From Gallionellales bacterium CG03_land_8_20_14_0_80_55_15 (GTDB taxonomy: Bacteria > Pseudomonadota > Gammaproteobacteria > Burkholderiales > Gallionellaceae), in contig PEUR01000056.1 in the NCBI GenBank assembly GCA_002780675.1, positions 1 to 16,407 on the forward strand: a DNA stretch of 16,407 nt. The letters are read 5' to 3'. The notes beneath the pieces were generated by a model that worked only from the letters and a program-made list of their open reading frames with translations, did not search any database and was not told the origin of the DNA. Shown here piece by piece: positions 14,817-16,407 of this stretch. Position numbers and translations under genes: made by a program. Each line of letters opens with the position of its first letter. Position 1 is the stretch's first letter.

Positions 14817-14836
14817 GATAAACCTCTCTCAGACAT

Positions 14837-14860
14837 GCGTGATACGCAATCGCATCACGC
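14837..14860 (-). promoter_or_regulatory. Stem-loop in the pnp leader
   Basis: On the minus-strand RNA, GCGUGAUGCG pairs with CGUAUCACGC around an AUUG loop, ten base pairs including one G-U wobble. The wobble makes the stem complete only in the pnp-sense RNA. It ends about 20 bases before the TTG start, just ahead of the ribosome binding site. In E. coli a leader hairpin cut by RNase III is the target of PNPase autoregulation; a similar role here is inference. Confidence 0.5.
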
Positions 14861-14962
14861 AAAAATAGACAAAACAACGGGCAAGGCAAAGATGCCGCCG
14901 CTGGTCAACCAACCCACACTTATGCTACTTTCACCTGCAATCAGACGGACGAAAACGAGATG

Positions 14963-15082
14963 CCCGGTATGCATCTCGCAAAACAACCCGGTATGCATCT
15001 CGCAAAACAACCCGGTATGCATCTCGCAAAACAACCCGGTATGCGTCTCGCAAAACAACCCGGTATGCATCTCGCAAAACAA
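14963..15082. repeat. Five tandem copies of a 24-base repeat between rpsO and pnp
   Basis: Exactly five head-to-tail 24-base units fill this stretch, each starting CCCGGTATGCATCTCG and ending CAAAACAA. Only the fourth differs, by one base (A to G at 15045). Each unit holds the palindrome ATGCAT. At the pnp-proximal edge CGAGATGC (14956-14963) can pair with GCATCTCG of the first unit. In the pnp leader RNA every unit would read GCGAGATGCATACC. The array lies between the rpsO terminator and the pnp stem-loop. It is a recent expansion, to judge by the near identity of the units. Confidence 0.97.
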
Positions 15083-15103
15083 CAAGGGTCGCTGACGCGA
15101 CCC
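15076..15103 (-). terminator. Terminator or attenuator after rpsO
   Basis: GGGTCGC and GCGACCC form a seven-base-pair stem with a four-base loop, eight bases past the rpsO stop, and continue on the minus strand into TTGTTGTTTT. It resembles the partial terminator found between rpsO and pnp in other proteobacteria, which lets some transcription run into pnp. Confidence 0.8.
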
Positions 15104-15111
15104 ACTTACTG

Positions 15112-15381
15112 CTACTTACGAATTGACAAACGTTGAATCAATGTTTGATAGCCCGCTTTATTTTCACGCTTGAGGTAATCAAGCAACTTACGGCGACGGC
15201 TGACCAAACGCAACAGACCGCGACGGGAGTGGTGATCCTTGGCGTTGACCTTGAAGTGATCAGTCAAGTAAGTAATACGTGCCGTAATCAAAGCCACTTG
15301 CACCTCAGGGGATCCCGTATCTGCCGGGGCACGTTGATAGTCTGTTACGATTTGCGCTTTTTGCGCGGCGGTAATTGCCAT
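15112..15381 (-). CDS. rpsO: 30S ribosomal protein S15
   Basis: The product has 89 residues, the normal S15 length. It begins [34 protein letters not shown] sequence and carries the family segments [34 protein letters not shown] and the ending RLSIRK. S15 binds the central domain of 16S rRNA early in assembly of the small subunit platform. A ribosome binding site AGGAG lies ten bases upstream of the ATG. The 48-base gap to truB contains a seven-base-pair inverted repeat and a possible promoter, so the gene may be expressed both from its own start and by read-through. Confidence 0.98.
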   Translation of the reverse strand: MAITAAQKAQIVTDYQRAPADTGSPEVQVALITARITYLTDHFKVNAKDHHSRRGLLRLVSRRRKLLDYLKRENKAGYQTLIQRLSIRK

Positions 15382-15410
15382 TGGTTTTGCTCTCCTAAAA
15401 AAAGTTTCGC

Positions 15411-15440
15411 ATTGTAACCTCGAATAAGGTTACGGCTCAA
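15411..15440 (-). promoter_or_regulatory. Candidate rpsO promoter overlapping a palindrome
   Basis: On the minus strand TTGAGC (15435-15440) and TACAAT (15411-15416) are 18 bases apart, the -10 matching five of six consensus bases. A perfect inverted repeat, GTAACCT with AGGTTAC (15414-15433), covers the spacer, part of the -10 and the truB stop. It could act as an operator or as an RNA hairpin at the truB end. Confidence 0.45.
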
Positions 15441-16389
15441 CAATATTTTCCATCAAATTAATTTTTGCAGCCTGTTTTGCGACGTTGGCCAGTAATCTAT
15501 CCGGCGCAACGCGACGACCTTGTTGCACTCCCGTCCCGATAAAACCATCTGGTCCATACAGTCCAATCTTGCCGTCAGGCAAGCCGGTATCCAAACCTAA
15601 ACGTTGCCCCTGCGCGAGACGCTTAATCTGAGCCGCATCCAGCTGCAATTTAGGTATATCAGGCATTAAATCATCTACTTGCAACAAGCAAGCCTGGCGC
15701 TCAATGTCCGTCATTTCAGTTAATTGCGTTAACGTGTAACCGGCCACCAAGGAAAAATGCGCGATGGCGGTACGGCGCAAGGCAATTAAATGTGCACCGC
15801 AACCCAGCGCCTCGCCGATATCTTCGGCCAAGGTACGCACATAAGTACCCTTGCTGCAACGCACCGCTATTTCCATCTCAAGGCCGGAATACCGATTCAT
15901 CGTCAATTCATGAATAACCACCTCGCGCAGCTCACGCTCGATGGTAATTCCTTTGCGGATATATTCGTAAAGCGGCATCCCGTGGTGCTTGAGCGCACTA
16001 TGCATGGGTGGTAACTGCTGGATTACACCACGAAATCTTTCCAGTACAGCATCAAGGTCAGACATCAAAAAAGTGACCGGGCGCTGTTTGACGATCAAAC
16101 CCTCTGCATCTCCCGTTGTGGTCGTCTGCCCCAACCGCAGCATAGCCGTATAGGACTTATCCGCATCCAGTAACGCGGTTGAAAACTTGGTTGCCTCGCC
16201 AAAACAAATCGGCAACAAACCCGTTGCGAGTGGATCCAAGGTACCTGTATGTCCAGCTTTCTCGGCCTGAAACAGCCGACGAACTTTTTGCAGTGCCGTG
16301 TTTGAACTGAGTTCCAGCGGTTTATCGAACAACAACACGCCGTCCAATGGCCGCCAGGTTCGCACCATCTGCCGACTATTTTTCTTCAT
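15430..16389 (-). CDS. truB: tRNA pseudouridine(55) synthase TruB
   Basis: The product has 319 residues from the chosen ATG. TruB makes pseudouridine 55 in the T-arm of tRNAs and also acts as a tRNA chaperone. DGVLLFDKPLELSSN and GHTGTLDPLATGLLPIC contain the family signature, with catalytic Asp52. Further family blocks are DKSYTAMLRLG, GVIQQLPPMHSALK, GMPLYEYIRKG and CSKGTYVRTLAEDIG. The C-terminal part (about 240-319) fits the PUA-like TruB C-terminal domain. No clear ribosome binding site is seen. An ATG seven codons further in (16366-16368, before VRTWRPLDG) is an alternative start close to shorter TruB N-termini. The gene is followed by rpsO. Confidence 0.97.
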   Translation of the reverse strand: MKKNSRQMVRTWRPLDGVLLFDKPLELSSNTALQKVRRLFQAEKAGHTGTLDPLATGLLPICFGEATKFSTALLDADKSYTAMLRLGQTTTTGDAEGLIVKQRPVTFLMSDLDAVLERFRGVIQQLPPMHSALKHHGMPLYEYIRKGITIERELREVVIHELTMNRYSGLEMEIAVRCSKGTYVRTLAEDIGEALGCGAHLIALRRTAIAHFSLVAGYTLTQLTEMTDIERQACLLQVDDLMPDIPKLQLDAAQIKRLAQGQRLGLDTGLPDGKIGLYGPDGFIGTGVQQGRRVAPDRLLANVAKQAAKINLMENIVEP

Positions 16390-16407
16390 CAAGATGAATA
16401 TCGCTGT
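16376..16407 (-). CDS. rbfA: Possible C-terminal end of ribosome-binding factor A (5' part outside window)
   Basis: In one minus-strand frame the window edge reads SDIHLDEEK then TAG, overlapping the truB start by 14 bases. Only nine complete codons are visible. The acidic tail and the position directly before truB fit RbfA, a cold-shock 30S maturation factor usually encoded there, but residues alone cannot prove it. Another frame that ends in a TGA at the truB ATG is also possible. Confidence 0.4.
   Translation of the reverse strand, partial: SDIHLDEEK

Noticed and set aside
14963..15082. CRISPR array
   Set aside because: The units are directly adjacent with no unique spacers, so this is a simple tandem repeat.
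14835..15095. Plus-strand frame with repeated CISQNNPV units
   Set aside because: A 24-base repeat keeps its frames open automatically. No ribosome binding site is seen, and the gap lies between two minus-strand genes with regulatory structure.

Overview
The window is chromosomal DNA of a flagellated betaproteobacterium. The best guess is Nitrosomonadales, possibly Gallionellaceae, judged from gene order and protein style alone; no search was possible. Most of it is conserved core sequence. No phage, plasmid, transposase, CRISPR or tRNA gene was seen, and I found no clear new protein system. The unusual material lies between genes and in low-complexity protein segments.

Layout. (1) About 1-5150, plus strand: the end of a flagellar operon, fliK (3' part), fliL, fliM, fliN, fliO, fliP, fliQ, fliR. 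It encodes hook-length control, the stator-associated FliL, two switch proteins and the FliOPQR export gate. (2) About 5150-5657: a 500-base gene-free, repeat-rich stretch between the convergent fliR and fabG. (3) About 5658-10530, minus strand, reading downwards: yceD (DUF177), rpmF, plsX, fabH, fabD, fabG. This is the classical ribosomal protein L32/phospholipid/fatty acid initiation cluster, but it stops at fabG with no acpP or fabF following. A strong terminator and a 164-base palindromic element separate rpmF from plsX. (4) About 10733-12565, plus strand, divergent from yceD: a YceF-type maf, an RsmI-like methyltransferase gene, and dksA. A very strong terminator follows dksA. (5) About 12711-16407, minus strand, reading downwards: the end of rbfA, truB, rpsO, pnp, a widespread ribosome-maturation/RNA-decay cluster. 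The rpsO-pnp gap holds an rpsO terminator, five copies of a 24-base tandem repeat and a hairpin next to the pnp start.

How the genes work together. The yceD-rpmF-plsX-fab block links 50S ribosome assembly to acyl-phosphate and fatty acid synthesis. The maf/dksA side adds nucleotide sanitation and the stringent-response cofactor. The rbfA-truB-rpsO-pnp block joins 30S maturation to mRNA turnover. Several genes appear to use non-ATG starts with good ribosome binding sites (plsX GTG, maf TTG, pnp TTG). Points worth a second look are two MITE-like palindromic elements, the repeat array in the pnp leader, a consensus promoter almost touching the yceD start codon, and internal expansions in FliL and FliN.
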